Source: an uncultured Clostridia bacterium
GTDB taxonomy: Bacteria > Bacillota > Clostridia > TANB77 > CAG-508
Direction of reading: 5' to 3'
NCBI GenBank assembly: GCA_948517135.1
Contig: CAORJJ010000004.1
Location: 9,035 to 15,526 of the forward strand
Length of the DNA stretch: 6,492 bases
Below, in pieces: positions 6,380 to 6,492 of this stretch (positions are counted from its first letter, which is position 1; each line of letters opens with the position of its first letter). The notes below the pieces were generated by a model. That model did no database searches. It saw only the letters and a list, made by a program, of their open reading frames with translations, and was not told the DNA's origin. A program made the position numbers and the translations under genes.

Positions 6380-6412
6380 GGGAATTTATATAATTATATC
6401 CCTTTTCAAAAG
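6370..6412 (-). other. Long imperfect dyad between the truB-like gene and pyrB (weak terminator or operator)
   Basis: On the minus strand, CTTTTG-A-AAAGGGA pairs with TCCCTTT-A-CAAAAG: 13 base pairs interrupted by one A-A mismatch, around a 15-base AT-rich loop. The stop codon of the upstream gene (6386-6388) is in the loop, and the pyrB -35 is in the distal arm. No run of T follows the full stem and only three Ts follow the inner stem, so as an intrinsic terminator it is poor. Regulation at the DNA level is equally possible. Confidence 0.5.
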
Positions 6413-6492
6413 ATTATTTCTTACTATTCCTAAACCAATATAATTTTCTTCTAAATCATATATGTTATAAATTCCATCATTTAAAGTAAAAG
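6386..6492 (-). CDS. truB: Partial CDS, C-terminal 34 residues, probably tRNA pseudouridine-55 synthase TruB
   Basis: Only the 3' end is present: 34 codons and a TAA (6386-6388), with the frame continuing past the right edge. The visible chain includes TLNDGIYNIYDLEENYIGLG and ends in LLKRDIII. A strand pattern of the form 'nng-vyd-e-nyiGlG-v-n-lLk' is characteristic of the small C-terminal RNA-binding domain of TruB, which makes pseudouridine at position 55 of tRNA; the catalytic domain would lie outside the window. The composition and codon use match pyrB. The fragment is too short for certainty: another protein with a PUA-like tail could end similarly. The catalytic GxLDPxAxG-type region upstream of the window would settle the question. 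Confidence 0.55.
   Translation of the reverse strand, partial: FTLNDGIYNIYDLEENYIGLGIVRNNLLKRDIII

Noticed and set aside
1..6492. CRISPR array, insertion sequence, tRNA or rRNA
   Set aside because: I looked for regularly spaced direct repeats, transposase motifs with terminal inverted repeats, and cloverleaf or rRNA-like GC-rich stretches, and saw none; nearly all the sequence is accounted for by seven genes and short intergenic regions.

Overview
The window is very AT-rich, every supported gene lies on the minus strand, and strong GGAGG/AAGGAG ribosome binding sites precede most starts. Together with MEP-pathway isoprenoid synthesis (ispG) and a two-subunit aspartate transcarbamoylase (pyrB-pyrI), this points to a low-GC Gram-positive bacterium of the Clostridia type, possibly an uncultured gut lineage. 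The lineage is an inference; no rRNA or lineage-specific marker is present.

In transcription order (high to low coordinate): (1) 6386-6492 is the 3' end of a gene whose last 34 residues resemble the C-terminus of tRNA pseudouridine-55 synthase TruB. (2) A long dyad (6370-6412) spans its stop codon and the -35 of the next promoter. (3) pyrB-pyrI (6320-4984) is a translationally coupled pair (TAATG) that makes the catalytic and regulatory chains of aspartate transcarbamoylase, the first committed step of pyrimidine synthesis; its leader is too short for an attenuator. (4) 4873-4253 encodes a membrane-anchored protein with a tubby/LURP-one-like (YxjI-type) domain. It has its own promoter and terminator and a somewhat GC-richer composition than its neighbours, so it looks like a self-contained inserted unit. 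(5) An apparent operon runs from an extended -10 promoter at about 4120-4147: ispG (4081-3023), then after 24 bases a large two-domain enzyme (2998-398), then with an 8-base overlap an uncharacterised small protein (405 to beyond the left edge).

The most notable object is the 866-residue protein at 398-2998. It joins a divergent glycoside hydrolase family 10 (xylanase-type) barrel to a complete PHP-family metallophosphoesterase domain of the histidinol-phosphatase type, in one cytoplasmic chain without a signal peptide. The GH10 part keeps both catalytic glutamates but has lost several residues that normally hold xylose in the glycone subsites. The PHP part keeps its metal ligands. I know of no described system with this fusion; a cytosolic enzyme acting on a phosphorylated glycoside is one hypothesis. 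The ispG and pyrBI genes are ordinary housekeeping genes.
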